A DNA stretch of 60,262 bases from Petrocella sp. FN5 (GCF_029210395.1 NZ_JARGDP010000012.1:1-60262); one strand, 5' to 3'. Positions 8,213 to 18,252 are shown, numbered from the stretch's first letter. A program made the numbers and translations. Notes: a model not told the origin generated them from the sequence alone.

Positions 8213-9277
8213 ATGAAACTGGGTATGGGTTTATATAAACATATGTTAACGGATGAAAATTTCCAATTTGCAAAACAAACAGGATGTACACATTTAATTG
8301 TGCATCTTGCGGAATATTATTCAAAAGACATTGTAACAGCTACAGATGCAGTCAATAATTATGGAAACTCTAAAGCTTTTGATGAAATATGGGAATTGGA
8401 TAGTATGCTAGAATTGAAAGCAAGGGCTGCTGAATATGATCTTGAAATATTTGGAATTGAAAATTTTAGTCCTGCTGATTGGTATGATGTTCTATTAGAT
8501 GGCCCCAAAAAATATGAGCAAATAGAGTATCTAAAGAAACTAATCAGAAATGCAGGAAAAGCAGGAATTAAGTCTTTTGGCTATAATTTTAGTCTTGCTG
8601 GGGTTTGGGGACATCAAAAAAAGAACATCGCAAGAGGTGGAGCAATAAGTGCATGTTTCAATGCAGATGAACTTGATATTGAAGCTCCAATTCCTAATGG
8701 TGAAGTGTGGAATATGACTTATAATTCTAATGGAGAAGGTAAATCTACCGAAGATATCGGATATGATGAACTTTGGAAACGATTAGAATGGTTTTTAAAC
8801 GAAATATTGCCTGTCGCTGAGGAAGCGGGCGTAGATATGGCACTTCATCCTGATGATCCGCCAATGCCTTTTTTAAGAAAAACACCGAGATTAGTGTATC
8901 AACCAGAGCTGTATGAAAAACTAATTAAATTGGTTCCAAGTGATTCTAATAAAATAGAGTTTTGTATGGGCAGTATCCAAGAAATGACAGAAGGTAATCT
9001 CTATGATGCAATAGAAAAGTATGCATCAATGAATAAGATTAGTTACGTTCATTTTAGAAATGTTATTGGAAAAGTCCCCGATTATAAGGAAGTATTCCTT
9101 GATGAAGGTGACATCGATATGTTAAAAGCCTTGAGGCTGTTTAAAAAACACCACTTTGAGGGCGTTCTAATTCCGGACCACACACCTTTAATGACTTGTG
9201 ATGCACCTTGGCATGCTGGAATGGCCTATGCATTGGGTTATATGAAAGCTGCAATGCGAATAGTACAGGAGGAATAA
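8213..9277 (+). CDS. uxuA: D-mannonate dehydratase
   Basis: About 354 residues, somewhat shorter than the E. coli enzyme of about 394. It dehydrates D-mannonate to 2-keto-3-deoxy-D-gluconate. The family signature LHPDDPPMP is present, along with ISYVHFRNV and the C-terminal LIPDHTP metal/active-site segment of this TIM-barrel fold. I prefer the ATG at 8213 ([11 protein letters not shown]) because GAGGA lies 5 bases upstream; an ATG at 8201 is also in frame but has no ribosome site. It starts an operon with an RraA-like protein, a dehydrogenase, a TRAP transporter and uxaC, which confirms uronate catabolism. Confidence 0.92.
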   Translation: MKLGMGLYKHMLTDENFQFAKQTGCTHLIVHLAEYYSKDIVTATDAVNNYGNSKAFDEIWELDSMLELKARAAEYDLEIFGIENFSPADWYDVLLDGPKKYEQIEYLKKLIRNAGKAGIKSFGYNFSLAGVWGHQKKNIARGGAISACFNADELDIEAPIPNGEVWNMTYNSNGEGKSTEDIGYDELWKRLEWFLNEILPVAEEAGVDMALHPDDPPMPFLRKTPRLVYQPELYEKLIKLVPSDSNKIEFCMGSIQEMTEGNLYDAIEKYASMNKISYVHFRNVIGKVPDYKEVFLDEGDIDMLKALRLFKKHHFEGVLIPDHTPLMTCDAPWHAGMAYALGYMKAAMRIVQEE

Positions 9278-9279
9278 GT

Positions 9280-9954
9280 ATGGAAAATCAGAAGTATAAA
9301 AATAATGATGAAGCGCTTTTTGAGGTCATTAAGAAGGAATTATACACACCTGTGGTTGGAGATATTCTAGATAGTATGGGATACTGTCATCAATTTTTAC
9401 CACAGCCGGTGCAATCGATTAGGGAAGATTTCATTGTCGTTGGTTGGGCAATGCCAGTCCTTATGATTGACGTATATGGACCACAAAAAAAACCATTTGG
9501 ACTTTTGACGGAAGCACTTGACCAGTTATTACCGGGAGAAGTTTACATAGCAAGCGGGGGTGAAATGCGATGTGCCTATTGGGGAGAGCTTCTAACTGCA
9601 ACAGCTCGAACAAGAGGTGCGGTTGGTGCAGTTATCAACGGTTGGCATAGAGACACACCTATGGTATTAAGTCAGAACTGGCCAGTCTTCAGTAGGGGAC
9701 GTTATGCGCAAGACTCTTCTGTGCGTACACAAGTAGCAGATTATCGTTGCAACATTGAGATTGGGGATGTATTGGTTAGATCGGGAGATCTTGTTTTTGG
9801 CGATATAGATGGTGTTCTGATAATCCCAAAAGAAACCGTAGAAGAAGTGCTTGAAAAGTCACTAGAAAAAGTTAGGGGTGAAAAGGTAGTAAGAAAAGCC
9901 ATAGAAGCAGGTATGAGTTCGACAGCAGCTTTTGAAAAGTATGGTATTTTATAA
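9280..9954 (+). CDS. RraA/HMG-aldolase-like family protein
   Basis: A 224-residue protein of the family that includes RraA and the HMG/CHA aldolases. Conserved pieces are [13 protein letters not shown] near the start, [14 protein letters not shown] with the Arg-Asp pair that binds metal and substrate in the aldolases, and [15 protein letters not shown] near the end. ACAGGAGG precedes the ATG 2 bases after the uxuA stop. RraA proper inhibits RNase E, but in a sugar-acid operon a pyruvate-type lyase or aldolase is more likely. A role in splitting a keto-acid intermediate is possible because no KDG kinase or aldolase is nearby; that is inference. Confidence 0.8.
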   Translation: MENQKYKNNDEALFEVIKKELYTPVVGDILDSMGYCHQFLPQPVQSIREDFIVVGWAMPVLMIDVYGPQKKPFGLLTEALDQLLPGEVYIASGGEMRCAYWGELLTATARTRGAVGAVINGWHRDTPMVLSQNWPVFSRGRYAQDSSVRTQVADYRCNIEIGDVLVRSGDLVFGDIDGVLIIPKETVEEVLEKSLEKVRGEKVVRKAIEAGMSSTAAFEKYGIL

Positions 9955-9967
9955 AAAGGAGGGCAAT

Positions 9968-10744
9968 ATGGTAGAACAATCATTTATAAATGCATTTAGT
10001 TTGGAAGGGAACATAGCGGTTATTACAGGCGCAGCAACGGGTTTGGGAAATGCAATGGCAAAATGCTTAACATCTGCAGGAGCGAAGGTTATTGTTGTTG
10101 GTATAGAATCTGAAGAAATCCTAAAAAAAGCTTGTGAGGATATTGGCAACGATGCTGGTTATTACCAATTTAATGTGACAGATACTGATCATTCAGAGGA
10201 ATTAGTTAAGCGTATAATTGAAGACCATGGTAAGATTGATATATTAATAAATAATGCGGGCATACATTGTAAAAAGCCAGTGGAAGACACTTCTATAAAT
10301 GATTTTAATCGTGTTTTAGATGTACATTTAGTTGGCGCTTTTGCGCTGACAAAGGCAGTGATTCCATCAATGAGGTCAAATAAAAGTGGAAATATCATAT
10401 TTATTTCCTCGATGTCAGCGTTCTTTGGACTTACTTCTGTAACGGCATATTCCGCTGCTAAATCAGCCGTACTTGGGCTTACGAGATCAATAGCCAGTGA
10501 AGTGTCCTGCGACAATGTTCGTGTCAATGCCATTGCACCGGGATTTATTGATTCGATAATGTTTAGAAAAGCTGTTGAAGGTGATGAGGATCGCCAAAAT
10601 AAGATTTTAGGAAGAACGCCAATGAATAAATATGGTGATGCAATGGATATTGGATGGGCTGCGGTATATCTGTGTTCACCTGCTGCATCTTTTGTAACAG
10701 GCACTTGCTTAGCAGTTGATGGTGGATGTTTAATAGGTTTCTAA
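9968..10744 (+). CDS. SDR-family dehydrogenase, probable D-mannonate oxidoreductase (UxuB-type) or KduD-like
   Basis: A 258-residue short-chain dehydrogenase. It has the cofactor motif ITGAATGLGNAMA, NNAG, the catalytic Ser in FISSMSAFFG and YSAAK. The start is set by AAAGGAGGG 5 bases upstream of the ATG. In the pathway encoded here the missing step between UxaC and UxuA is fructuronate to mannonate. Bacillus uses an SDR for this step rather than the E. coli UxuB type, so this gene fits that slot. The sequence also resembles KduD-type 2-keto-3-deoxygluconate 5-dehydrogenases, and the choice cannot be settled without an alignment. Confidence 0.8.
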   Translation: MVEQSFINAFSLEGNIAVITGAATGLGNAMAKCLTSAGAKVIVVGIESEEILKKACEDIGNDAGYYQFNVTDTDHSEELVKRIIEDHGKIDILINNAGIHCKKPVEDTSINDFNRVLDVHLVGAFALTKAVIPSMRSNKSGNIIFISSMSAFFGLTSVTAYSAAKSAVLGLTRSIASEVSCDNVRVNAIAPGFIDSIMFRKAVEGDEDRQNKILGRTPMNKYGDAMDIGWAAVYLCSPAASFVTGTCLAVDGGCLIGF

Positions 10745-10772
10745 AAAATATTATATAAAAAAGGAGAAAATT

Positions 10773-11816
10773 ATGAAGAAAATATTAGGATTAATGGTAG
10801 CATTGTTAATTGCATTTGCAACATTGGTAGGATGTACCCAAAAAGATACAAAGGTAGAAGAAGCTGAAGTATCAACAACTGAAGCAACAGAAGAAGCTAC
10901 GACTACGGAGCCAGAAAAAGTAAGTATGAGATTTGGTAATACTCAAGGAGATAAAGATACACAATCCATGGGGCTGGCTGAAGTAAAGAGAAGAATGGAA
11001 GAAGAAACTAATGGCAATTTCCAAATTGAACTCTACTTTTCTTCTGCACTAGGTGGAACAGATGACCTTACAGAGCAGGCAATGCAAGGAGCACCTATTT
11101 TAACGGTTTCTGACCCAGGTAGACTGGCATCATTTGTTCCAGAATTTGGTGTAATTCAAGCACCCTATCTTTTGGATGACCCTAGCCAGTTAAATAAGTT
11201 GGTTGAAACAGAGACTTATAAAGCATGGGAAAAAGAATTTGAAGATCAAGGCTTAAAGCTTATTACTTCCAATTGGTATTCTGGTGCTCGTAACATGGTG
11301 GTTGATAAAGAAATAAATACACCTGCTGATTTAAATGGATTAAAGATTAGAACAATTGGTAGCCCACTTTTTACTGAAACAATAAATGCTATGGGCGCTA
11401 TTGCAACACCTATGGATTGGGCAGAGGTTTATCCATCAATTCAACAAAAGGCCATTGATGGGGCAGAAGTACAGACACCTTCATCCTATGCAACGCGTCT
11501 TTATGAAATCTCTAAGTACACGAATAAAACGGAACATTTTCAATTAATTGGTTGTTTGGTCATGAGTAAAGAAGTTTTTGATTCTTGGAGTACGGAATAC
11601 CAGGAGCTTTTTGTTAGAATTTGTAAAGAAGTAGGGGCAGAAAACCAAAAACTCGTTGTTAAACTTTCTAAAGAGTACGAGGACGAAATGGTAGAGCAAG
11701 GCATGATCGTTAGAGAAGTGGATAAAACACCTTTCATAGAAGCGGTTCAACCTGTGTATGAAAAATTAGGTTATGCTGAATTAAGAGATCAATTATTAGA
11801 AGAAATAAGCAAATAG
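10773..11816 (+). CDS. TRAP transporter solute-binding lipoprotein (DctP family), second set
   Basis: A 347-residue receptor with a lipoprotein signal (lipobox VGC near residue 20) and a Thr/Glu-rich linker. LNGLKIRTIGSPLF contains the ligand-binding arginine and MDWAEVYPSIQQKAIDGAE is the family core. It lies in the uxuA-uxaC operon and so is the better candidate for the glucuronate receptor of the two sets. It is followed by a stem-loop before dctQ, as in the first TRAP operon. Confidence 0.92.
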   Translation: MKKILGLMVALLIAFATLVGCTQKDTKVEEAEVSTTEATEEATTTEPEKVSMRFGNTQGDKDTQSMGLAEVKRRMEEETNGNFQIELYFSSALGGTDDLTEQAMQGAPILTVSDPGRLASFVPEFGVIQAPYLLDDPSQLNKLVETETYKAWEKEFEDQGLKLITSNWYSGARNMVVDKEINTPADLNGLKIRTIGSPLFTETINAMGAIATPMDWAEVYPSIQQKAIDGAEVQTPSSYATRLYEISKYTNKTEHFQLIGCLVMSKEVFDSWSTEYQELFVRICKEVGAENQKLVVKLSKEYEDEMVEQGMIVREVDKTPFIEAVQPVYEKLGYAELRDQLLEEISK

Positions 11817-11824
11817 TTTCAGTT

Positions 11825-11878
11825 GAAATTAACACATCCGGGCTTTATGTAACTTTCAATACGGGTGTGTTAATTTTC
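11825..11878 (+). other. Stem-loop between second TRAP dctP and dctQ genes
   Basis: GAAATTAACACATCCG pairs with CGGGTGTGTTAATTTTC over about 14 bp around a 21-base loop. Only a weak T-rich end follows, so it may attenuate or protect the dctP transcript. The same layout occurs in the first TRAP operon although the sequences differ. Confidence 0.65.
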
Positions 11879-11909
11879 TAAAGTATAATTTTTCATATAG
11901 GAGGTCTCC

Positions 11910-12395
11910 ATGGGAAAAGTTCTAAAAGTGATTTTCAGAATTGAGGAATTCATTTGTTCCACATTTTTTATTACAATTATTGGACTGGTTTTTGCATCCG
12001 CGGTTTTTAGATACCTGAAAATACCGATCCAATGGTCAATCGACATTACACAGATTTTGTTTGCGTGGGTAGCGTTTCTAGGAGCTGATATTGCATTAAG
12101 AAATGGCAAACTTTTAGGTGTTGATATACTAACAAGAAAGTTTTCAGATGTAATACAATATTATTTAAAGCTTTTTTGTAATGTATTGATTATCGTTGTT
12201 CTTTTTATTTTCATAGTATATGGATTTAACTTAAGTATCAGTAGCTGGCAAAGGTCATTTCAAACATTACCAATTAGCTACTCATTTGTAACACTTAGTT
12301 TGCCTGTTGGTTCTATTTTCATGTTGATGTCCAGTTTCACTAATATTTACAAGAATCATATCAATAGAAAAAGCATGAAAAAGGAGGTTGTATAA
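11910..12395 (+). CDS. TRAP transporter small membrane subunit (DctQ family), second set
   Basis: A 161-residue, four-helix membrane protein. The central stretch IQWSIDITQILFAWVAFLGA followed by a RNGKLLGVD turn is typical of DctQ. AGGAGG precedes the ATG. Its stop codon TAA is directly followed by the GTG start of dctM, showing translational coupling. Confidence 0.88.
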   Translation: MGKVLKVIFRIEEFICSTFFITIIGLVFASAVFRYLKIPIQWSIDITQILFAWVAFLGADIALRNGKLLGVDILTRKFSDVIQYYLKLFCNVLIIVVLFIFIVYGFNLSISSWQRSFQTLPISYSFVTLSLPVGSIFMLMSSFTNIYKNHINRKSMKKEVV

Positions 12396-13679
12396 GTGGG
12401 CTTGCTAATAATTCTATTTATTTTTCTATTACTAATTAATATGCCAATTGCCTTCGTTATAGGAATTTCTGGACTGGGTTATTTCCTAACAAACAATGAT
12501 ATCCCTTTTGCAATTTCTATACAGAGAGTAGTAACTCAGACTCAATCCTACGCTTTTTTAGCTGTCCCTTTCTTTATTTTTGCAGGAAATTTAATGAATG
12601 AAACAGGTATAACCAAAGGTTTGTTGAGCTTATCTACGGTATTAACGCGCAAGATGGTTGGAGGTTTAGCACAAGTTAATGTTATTTTGAGTACATTGAT
12701 GGGTGGGGTCTCAGGCTCGGCTACAGCAGATGCTGCAATGGAAATTAGAGTTCTTGGACCAAGTATGATTAAGCGGGGGTATTCGAAAGGGTATATTGCT
12801 GCTGTAACTTGTCTTACATCACTGATTACAGCTACGATTCCACCAAGCTTGGGACTAATTCTCTATGGTTTTGTAGGTGAGGTTTCCATTGGTAAACTTT
12901 TTGCCGCTGGTATCGTTCCTGGGTTTTTAATGATGTCGACACTCATGATAACGGTTAATCTCACAGCAAAAAAACGCGGATATGATATACCGAATCCTGA
13001 TATAAAAGCGGCGTCTCTAAAAGAGATTTTGATAAATCTAAAAAAATCAGTTTGGGCTTTTATATTCCCAATCATTCTTATAGTCGGTATTCGATTTGGC
13101 TTATTTACACCTTCAGAATCAGGCGCATTTGCAGTTGTTTATGCTTTATTTGTCGGAAAATTCATTTATAAGGAATTGACTTGGACGTCCTTCAAAAATG
13201 CATTACGACATTCCGTACAAGACACAGGTGCTGTTATATTGATCATATCCTTATCCGGAATTTTTGGCTATGCACTCACTTATGACAAAGTTCCGGTAAA
13301 ATTATCTCAATTGCTTTTTGGTATAACAACAAATCCATCACTGTTATTAATTATTATTCTATTGTTTCTTCTTGTATCCGGCATGTTTGTCGATAGTAAT
13401 GTAAATATCTTACTGCTCACACCAATCTTTTTGCCGATGGTTACCCAGTTGGGTGTGGATCCAGTTCATTTTGGTATATTAATGATGACGATTGTCACAA
13501 TGGGTGTTATGACACCACCGGTAGGTACGGCACTCTATGTTGTATGTGGGATTGTTGAATGTCCGATAGAGGACTTTATTAAAGATGCAATTCCATTTTA
13601 TGCTGCAGTGTTTGCATTAATTATTATCTTGGTATTTTTCCCTCAGGTAGTTATGTTCTTGCCAAACCTACTGTTTTAG
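12396..13679 (+). CDS. TRAP transporter large permease subunit (DctM family), second set
   Basis: A 427-residue, multi-helix permease that begins with GTG just after the dctQ stop; AAGGAGG sits about 8 bases upstream. Family segments include LAVPFFIFAGNLMNETGITK, GGVSGSATADAAMEIRVLGP and MTPPVGTALYVVCG. It completes the second sodium-type TRAP system of the island, next to uxaC. Confidence 0.93.
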   Translation: MGLLIILFIFLLLINMPIAFVIGISGLGYFLTNNDIPFAISIQRVVTQTQSYAFLAVPFFIFAGNLMNETGITKGLLSLSTVLTRKMVGGLAQVNVILSTLMGGVSGSATADAAMEIRVLGPSMIKRGYSKGYIAAVTCLTSLITATIPPSLGLILYGFVGEVSIGKLFAAGIVPGFLMMSTLMITVNLTAKKRGYDIPNPDIKAASLKEILINLKKSVWAFIFPIILIVGIRFGLFTPSESGAFAVVYALFVGKFIYKELTWTSFKNALRHSVQDTGAVILIISLSGIFGYALTYDKVPVKLSQLLFGITTNPSLLLIIILLFLLVSGMFVDSNVNILLLTPIFLPMVTQLGVDPVHFGILMMTIVTMGVMTPPVGTALYVVCGIVECPIEDFIKDAIPFYAAVFALIIILVFFPQVVMFLPNLLF

Positions 13680-13730
13680 AAATATATAAGGATTTGAAAA
13701 CTAAACGGCTTAGATCCTATAGGAGAAAAA

Positions 13731-15131
13731 ATGAAAAAATTTATGAGTGAAAATTTTATGTTGGATAATGAAGTGGCTGTAGAACTATATCATACATATG
13801 CAGTTCATCAACAGATTATTGATTATCATTGTCACTTGAGTGTGCGAGAAATATATGAAAATAAACAGCCTCAGAATATAACACAATTGTGGCTTTATGG
13901 TGACCATTATAAATGGCGTTTGATGCGTTCTAATGGTATTTCGGAGTTCTTCATTACAGGCAATGCGAGTGATTATGAAAAATTTGAGGCATATGCACAA
14001 GCCTTACCTTATGCCATTGGTAATCCTTTATATCATTGGACACATCTTGAACTTCAGCGTTATTTTTCAATAGATACATGGCTCTCTCCAAAAACAACAA
14101 AGAAAATATGGGACAGCTGTAATGATAAGATTGAAAAAGGCGATTATTCACCACGCAAGTTACTTGAAACATCAAACATCTACGCACTCTGTACGACTGA
14201 AGATCTAATGGATACATTGGAATATCACAAGCTTCTTGATCAGGATGAAAGCTTTACAGTGAAAGTTTTACCTGCGATGAGGCCGGATAAACTTTTAAAT
14301 ATTGAATCAGATGACTTTTCTATGTATATAAAGAATATGTCTGAAATCACGGACGTTGAAATCCGTAATTATCAAGATTTAAAAAAAGCTGTATTAATAA
14401 GAATAGAAGAATTTGTCCAATGTGGATGCATAGCAAGTGACCATGGTTTTGAAAAAATGCCTTATAGGCGATCAACAGAAGAAGAAGCTAACGCAATATT
14501 TGTGAAAGCTATGAACGGGCAGTCTATTTCTGAAGAAGATTCTGAAAAGTATAAAACAATGCTTATGTTATTTCTTGCCAAGGAATACCATCGTTTAGGT
14601 TGGGCAATGGAATTACATATTGGCCCTATACGAAGTAGAAACACAAGAATGGTAGAGATGGTTGGAGAGAGCTCTGGATTTGACTCGATAGGAGATCATA
14701 GTATGGCGATAGCGGTTTCTTCATTTTTGAATGATTTAGAGATGACGGTGCAGCTGCCAAAAACGATTTTATTCTCTATCAATGATAAAGATAATGGCGT
14801 AATAGCAACAATGTTGGGAAATTTTCAAGATGATAAATACCCATCTAAAATACAATTTGGTTCTGCATGGTGGTTTCAAGATCATAGGGATGGTATGGAA
14901 AAACAAATGCGTGATTTGGCGAATGCCGGCCTCTTGGGTAGATTTATCGGTATGTTAACAGATTCGCGAAGCTTTTTATCCTATCCAAGACACGAGTATT
15001 TTCGACGTATCTTCTGTAATCTGATTGGGTCATGGATAGAAAACGGTGAATACCCATATGATTTAGAAGCCATTGAGATGTTGGTTACAGGTGTATGTTT
15101 CAAAAATGCAAAAGAATACTTTGGAATATAA
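13731..15131 (+). CDS. uxaC: Glucuronate (uronate) isomerase
   Basis: A 466-residue enzyme of the amidohydrolase-like uronate isomerase family, normal in length. It converts glucuronate to fructuronate (and galacturonate to tagaturonate), the first step of the pathway. The N-terminal IIDYHCHLSVREIYENKQ holds the His-x-His metal site and AMELHIGPIRSRNTRM is a core signature. TAGGAGA precedes the ATG. It is the last gene of the uxuA operon and is followed by a terminator. Confidence 0.95.
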   Translation: MKKFMSENFMLDNEVAVELYHTYAVHQQIIDYHCHLSVREIYENKQPQNITQLWLYGDHYKWRLMRSNGISEFFITGNASDYEKFEAYAQALPYAIGNPLYHWTHLELQRYFSIDTWLSPKTTKKIWDSCNDKIEKGDYSPRKLLETSNIYALCTTEDLMDTLEYHKLLDQDESFTVKVLPAMRPDKLLNIESDDFSMYIKNMSEITDVEIRNYQDLKKAVLIRIEEFVQCGCIASDHGFEKMPYRRSTEEEANAIFVKAMNGQSISEEDSEKYKTMLMLFLAKEYHRLGWAMELHIGPIRSRNTRMVEMVGESSGFDSIGDHSMAIAVSSFLNDLEMTVQLPKTILFSINDKDNGVIATMLGNFQDDKYPSKIQFGSAWWFQDHRDGMEKQMRDLANAGLLGRFIGMLTDSRSFLSYPRHEYFRRIFCNLIGSWIENGEYPYDLEAIEMLVTGVCFKNAKEYFGI

Positions 15132-15175
15132 TTGACCAATCAATTTCTGGTATTAAATAAAAAATTTCCAAAACT

Positions 15176-15212
15176 AATGTTGAGGTGATATATTCGCTTC
15201 AACATTTTTTTG
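15176..15212 (+). terminator. Rho-independent terminator after uxaC
   Basis: AATGTTGA and TCAACATT pair, followed by seven Ts. Confidence 0.8.
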
Positions 15213-15365
15213 AGCTTATACTGATTATTACGTTCCAGTTCCTAAAAGCCAAGAACAAAGAGGCTACGCCTCGCTTTGCAAAGCAAATTGTTCCGGCAGG
15301 AAAGATTCCCTTGATAGTTAATGCGTTGTTCCAACGCATTAACATAGCAGAGACTTTTTGGAGAA

Positions 15366-15398
15366 GAAAAAGGTCTCTAAGTGTTCACTTAGAGACCT
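15366..15398 (-). terminator. Rho-independent terminator of the aminopeptidase gene
   Basis: AGGTCTCTAAGTG (15371-15383) and CACTTAGAGACCT (15386-15398) form a perfect 13-bp stem with a 2-base loop. Read on the minus strand it is followed by TTTTTCTTC, about 50 bases after the aminopeptidase stop codon. Confidence 0.75.
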
Positions 15399-15446
15399 GG
15401 TTAACTCACGAATATAGGGATTACCCCTAACTGATAAAGAGCCTTA

Positions 15447-16562
15447 TTATTTTAGATTCTCTGGGTTCAGTGGCAAGAGGGCCTCATGTACAAATTGCCC
15501 GTCTTTACGAATCAGCACGCCGTCAAAATAGATCTCACCACCACCATATTCAGGGGTCTGAATACACACGAGATCCCAATGAATGGCGGACTTGTTACCA
15601 TTGTTGCATTCATCATAAGCGCTACCAGGGGTAAAGTGGAAGCTGCCCATGATTTTCTCATCAAATAAAGTATCTTTCATAGGATCAAGGATATAAGGGT
15701 TGACACCAATGGCAAACTCGCCAATATACCTTGCGTTCTCGTCGGTATCAAAGACTTCATTGATTCTCTTAGTATTATTGGCTTTTGCATCCACAATCTT
15801 ACCATCTTTGAAGGTCAATTCAATATTTTCATAGGTAAAGCCTTGGTATACGGCCGGCGTGTTGTATCTAAGTGCACCATTGACAGAATCACGTACCGGT
15901 GCACTGTATACTTCACCATCAGGAATATTGACTTGACCATCGCATTTGATGGCCGGTAGACCCTTAATTGAGAATCTCAAATCCGTTCCCGGACCTAGGA
16001 TATGCACTTGATCGGTTTTTTTCATAAGTTCTACCAGTGCATCCATAGCGATGGACATTTTACCATAGTCTAAGTTACAGACATTGTAATAAAAATCTTC
16101 AAAGCCAGAAGTGCTTTGGTTGGCCAATTGAGCCATAGAAGCGTTGGGGTATCTAAGCACAACCCATTTGGTTGTGTTGACCCTGATGTCACTGTGTATG
16201 GGGTTGAACCAGTATTTCTGGTAGAGAGCCAGTTTTTCAGCGGGCACATCGCTCCACTCTGAAACATTATCAGACCCACGTACACCAATATAACAGTCCA
16301 TCTCCTGCATACGAATGGATTCCCATTTACATTTGATTTCAAAAAATTCCTGAGTCGCACCAAGGAGCTGTTCTCTTACAACACGATAATCTGTTGCCTG
16401 AAGAAAAGGATACCCCCCAGCTGCTAATACTTCTTTGACCAGTTTCCTTGCCAAATCCTCTGTTTCTGAACCGATGTATTCTATAAGGACTTTTTCTTTC
16501 GGTTGAACTTTACATGCGTAATTGACTAAATTCTTAGCCAAGGTTATAATTCTTGCATCCAT
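15447..16562 (-). CDS. M29-family metallo-aminopeptidase
   Basis: A 371-residue soluble peptidase related to AmpS/PepS and aminopeptidase T. It removes N-terminal residues from peptides using two metal ions. The metal-binding C-terminal half is intact: GEFAIGVNP (Glu), MGSFHFTPGSAYDECNNGN (His and Tyr) and AIHWDLVC (His-x-Asp). The gene is alone, convergent with uxaC and divergent from asnS. A palindrome GAACCCTTTAAGGGTTC lies 22 bases upstream of the start, on the leader side, with unknown role. Confidence 0.9.
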   Translation of the reverse strand: MDARIITLAKNLVNYACKVQPKEKVLIEYIGSETEDLARKLVKEVLAAGGYPFLQATDYRVVREQLLGATQEFFEIKCKWESIRMQEMDCYIGVRGSDNVSEWSDVPAEKLALYQKYWFNPIHSDIRVNTTKWVVLRYPNASMAQLANQSTSGFEDFYYNVCNLDYGKMSIAMDALVELMKKTDQVHILGPGTDLRFSIKGLPAIKCDGQVNIPDGEVYSAPVRDSVNGALRYNTPAVYQGFTYENIELTFKDGKIVDAKANNTKRINEVFDTDENARYIGEFAIGVNPYILDPMKDTLFDEKIMGSFHFTPGSAYDECNNGNKSAIHWDLVCIQTPEYGGGEIYFDGVLIRKDGQFVHEALLPLNPENLK

Positions 16563-16583
16563 TTTATGTTCCTTTCTATTAAA

Positions 16584-16600
16584 GAACCCTTTAAGGGTTC
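16584..16600. repeat. Short palindrome in the leader of the aminopeptidase gene
   Basis: GAACCCTTTAAGGGTTC is a 17-base palindrome (8-bp arms, one centre base). Its position close to the start codon suggests an operator or a leader hairpin, but nothing more can be said. Confidence 0.4.
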
Positions 16601-16769
16601 AAGTATTATAGGTATCTCTAGTTCTGCATTCTTTTCACTCTATTATACCAAAGATGGTTAAGAAAGAAAAGAGCGTTAAAATATTTTTTACGTCTATGAA
16701 AGCTAGACTCATTTTTTTGATGCCCTAAATATTATTTAAAGAATTTGTCATATATGAAGTTAAGGAATA

Positions 16770-16778
16770 TGCTACAAT
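16770..16778 (+). promoter_or_regulatory. Extended -10 promoter of asnS
   Basis: TGCTACAAT gives a TGn-extended -10 box (TACAAT at 16773-16778). The nearest -35-like TTGTCA (16745-16750) is 22 bases away, too far, so recognition probably rests on the extended element. The leader is only about 55 bases. Confidence 0.5.
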
Positions 16779-16841
16779 AGTCATAAGATCAACGAATAGA
16801 AAATAAGCCCACTTGGGAAAAACATTTTGAGGAGATTAGTG

Positions 16842-18233
16842 ATGAATAATACTGAAGTAAAAGCTATTTACAAGCACCCGGAAGCCTACTATGGGGATAA
16901 AATTCAGATTTCAGGCTGGATTCGAAGCGTAAGGGCATCTAATGCCTTTGGTTTTATGGTGCTGAATGACGGAACATGCTTTAATACGATTCAAGTGGTT
17001 ATGGACAGTGATCTTGAAAACTATAAGGAACTTTCCAAGCAAAACGTAGGTGCCGCTGTTGTTGTTGAAGGTGTAGTGGTAGAGACGCCGGAAGCAAAAC
17101 AGGCTTTTGAGATCAAAGCCGATAAGATTACAGTTGAGGGTGAATCAGCCAGTGATTATCCCCTTCAGAAAAAACGCCATGGTTTTGAATACCTACGTAC
17201 CATTGCTCACTTAAGACCTAGAACCAATACTTTTTCAGCTGTATTTAGAGTACGCTCTCTTACGGCTTTTGCCATTCATCAGTTTTTTAATGAAAAAGGC
17301 TTTGTTTATGTACATACCCCAATCATAACAGGCAGTGACTGTGAAGGTGCTGGGGAGATGTTTAGAGTATCTACTCTGCCACCTCTTGATGTACCCAAAA
17401 ATGAAGAAGGTGCAGTGGATTACAAGGAAGATTTTTTTGGCAAAGAAGCCAATCTTACAGTCAGTGGTCAGTTAAATGTGGAAACCTATGCTATGGCATT
17501 TAGAAATGTATATACTTTTGGACCGACTTTTAGAGCGGAAAACTCTAATACGCCAAGACACGCGGCAGAGTTTTGGATGATTGAGCCGGAAATGGCCTTT
17601 GCAGATCTTAAAGATGATATGGACCTTGCAGAAGAGATGATCAAATATATTATTCGTTATGTAAGGGAAAAGGCACCGGAAGAAATGGCTTTCTTTAATC
17701 AGTTTGTGGATAAATCCTTGTTTGACCGCTTAGATAAGGTTGCCAATAGTGATTTTGAGAGAGTGACTTATACCGAGGCAATAGAATTACTTCAAAATAG
17801 CGGCAAAGCTTTTGAGTATCCTGTTAGCTGGGGCGGGGATTTACAAACGGAACATGAGCGCTACTTAACAGAAGAGGTCTTTAACAAACCAGTGTTTGTA
17901 ACGGATTATCCTAAGGACATTAAGGCTTTTTATATGAAGATGAATGAGGATGAAAAAACAGTTGCTGCCATGGACCTTCTGGTTCCGGGTGTTGGAGAGA
18001 TTATTGGTGGTAGTCAAAGAGAAGATGACCTAGATAAGCTGCTAAGCAGAATGGAAGCGATGGGTCTTAATGAAGAAGATTATTGGTGGTATTTGGACAT
18101 CAGAAAATACGGTGGCACGCGTCATGCCGGTTTTGGCCTAGGCTTTGAGCGTATGATTATGTATATCACCGGTATGAGTAATATTCGTGATGTTGTATCA
18201 TTCCCTAGAACAGTTCATAATCTGGAAATCTAA
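16842..18233 (+). CDS. asnS: Asparaginyl-tRNA synthetase
   Basis: A 463-residue class II synthetase that charges tRNA-Asn. An N-terminal OB-fold ([20 protein letters not shown]) binds the anticodon. The class II motifs are clear: [19 protein letters not shown] (motif 2) and [15 protein letters not shown] (motif 3). The Asn-specific ending [11 protein letters not shown] is present. I choose the ATG at 16842, which has GAGGAG about 7 bases upstream, over a TTG 15 bases earlier. It appears to lead an operon with the membrane protein and peptidase that follow. Confidence 0.97.
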   Translation: MNNTEVKAIYKHPEAYYGDKIQISGWIRSVRASNAFGFMVLNDGTCFNTIQVVMDSDLENYKELSKQNVGAAVVVEGVVVETPEAKQAFEIKADKITVEGESASDYPLQKKRHGFEYLRTIAHLRPRTNTFSAVFRVRSLTAFAIHQFFNEKGFVYVHTPIITGSDCEGAGEMFRVSTLPPLDVPKNEEGAVDYKEDFFGKEANLTVSGQLNVETYAMAFRNVYTFGPTFRAENSNTPRHAAEFWMIEPEMAFADLKDDMDLAEEMIKYIIRYVREKAPEEMAFFNQFVDKSLFDRLDKVANSDFERVTYTEAIELLQNSGKAFEYPVSWGGDLQTEHERYLTEEVFNKPVFVTDYPKDIKAFYMKMNEDEKTVAAMDLLVPGVGEIIGGSQREDDLDKLLSRMEAMGLNEEDYWWYLDIRKYGGTRHAGFGLGFERMIMYITGMSNIRDVVSFPRTVHNLEI

Positions 18234-18252
18234 ATTAATGGAGGGTTAAGTT

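Larger units (their letters stand above)
15132..15446. other. Structured intergenic region between uxaC and the convergent aminopeptidase
   Basis: No gene is supported here. It holds two terminators facing each other and three more perfect inverted repeats in a row: GAGGC/GCCTC (15260-15272), GCTTTGCAAAGC (15273-15284) and GTTAATGCGTTG/CAACGCATTAAC (15317-15343). The origin of the middle block is unknown; it looks like a small mobile-element remnant or a folded RNA. Confidence 0.6.

Noticed and set aside
9208-9279. Upstream extension of the RraA-like protein into uxuA
   Set aside because: The ACAGGAGG site defines a start at 9280, and the extension is an out-of-frame reading of uxuA.
15185-15430. 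81-codon frame after uxaC
   Set aside because: It begins within a terminator and runs across several perfect inverted repeats, so it is very unlikely to be coding.
16785-16841. T-box leader upstream of asnS
   Set aside because: The leader is only about 55 bases and shows no specifier stem or T-box sequence.
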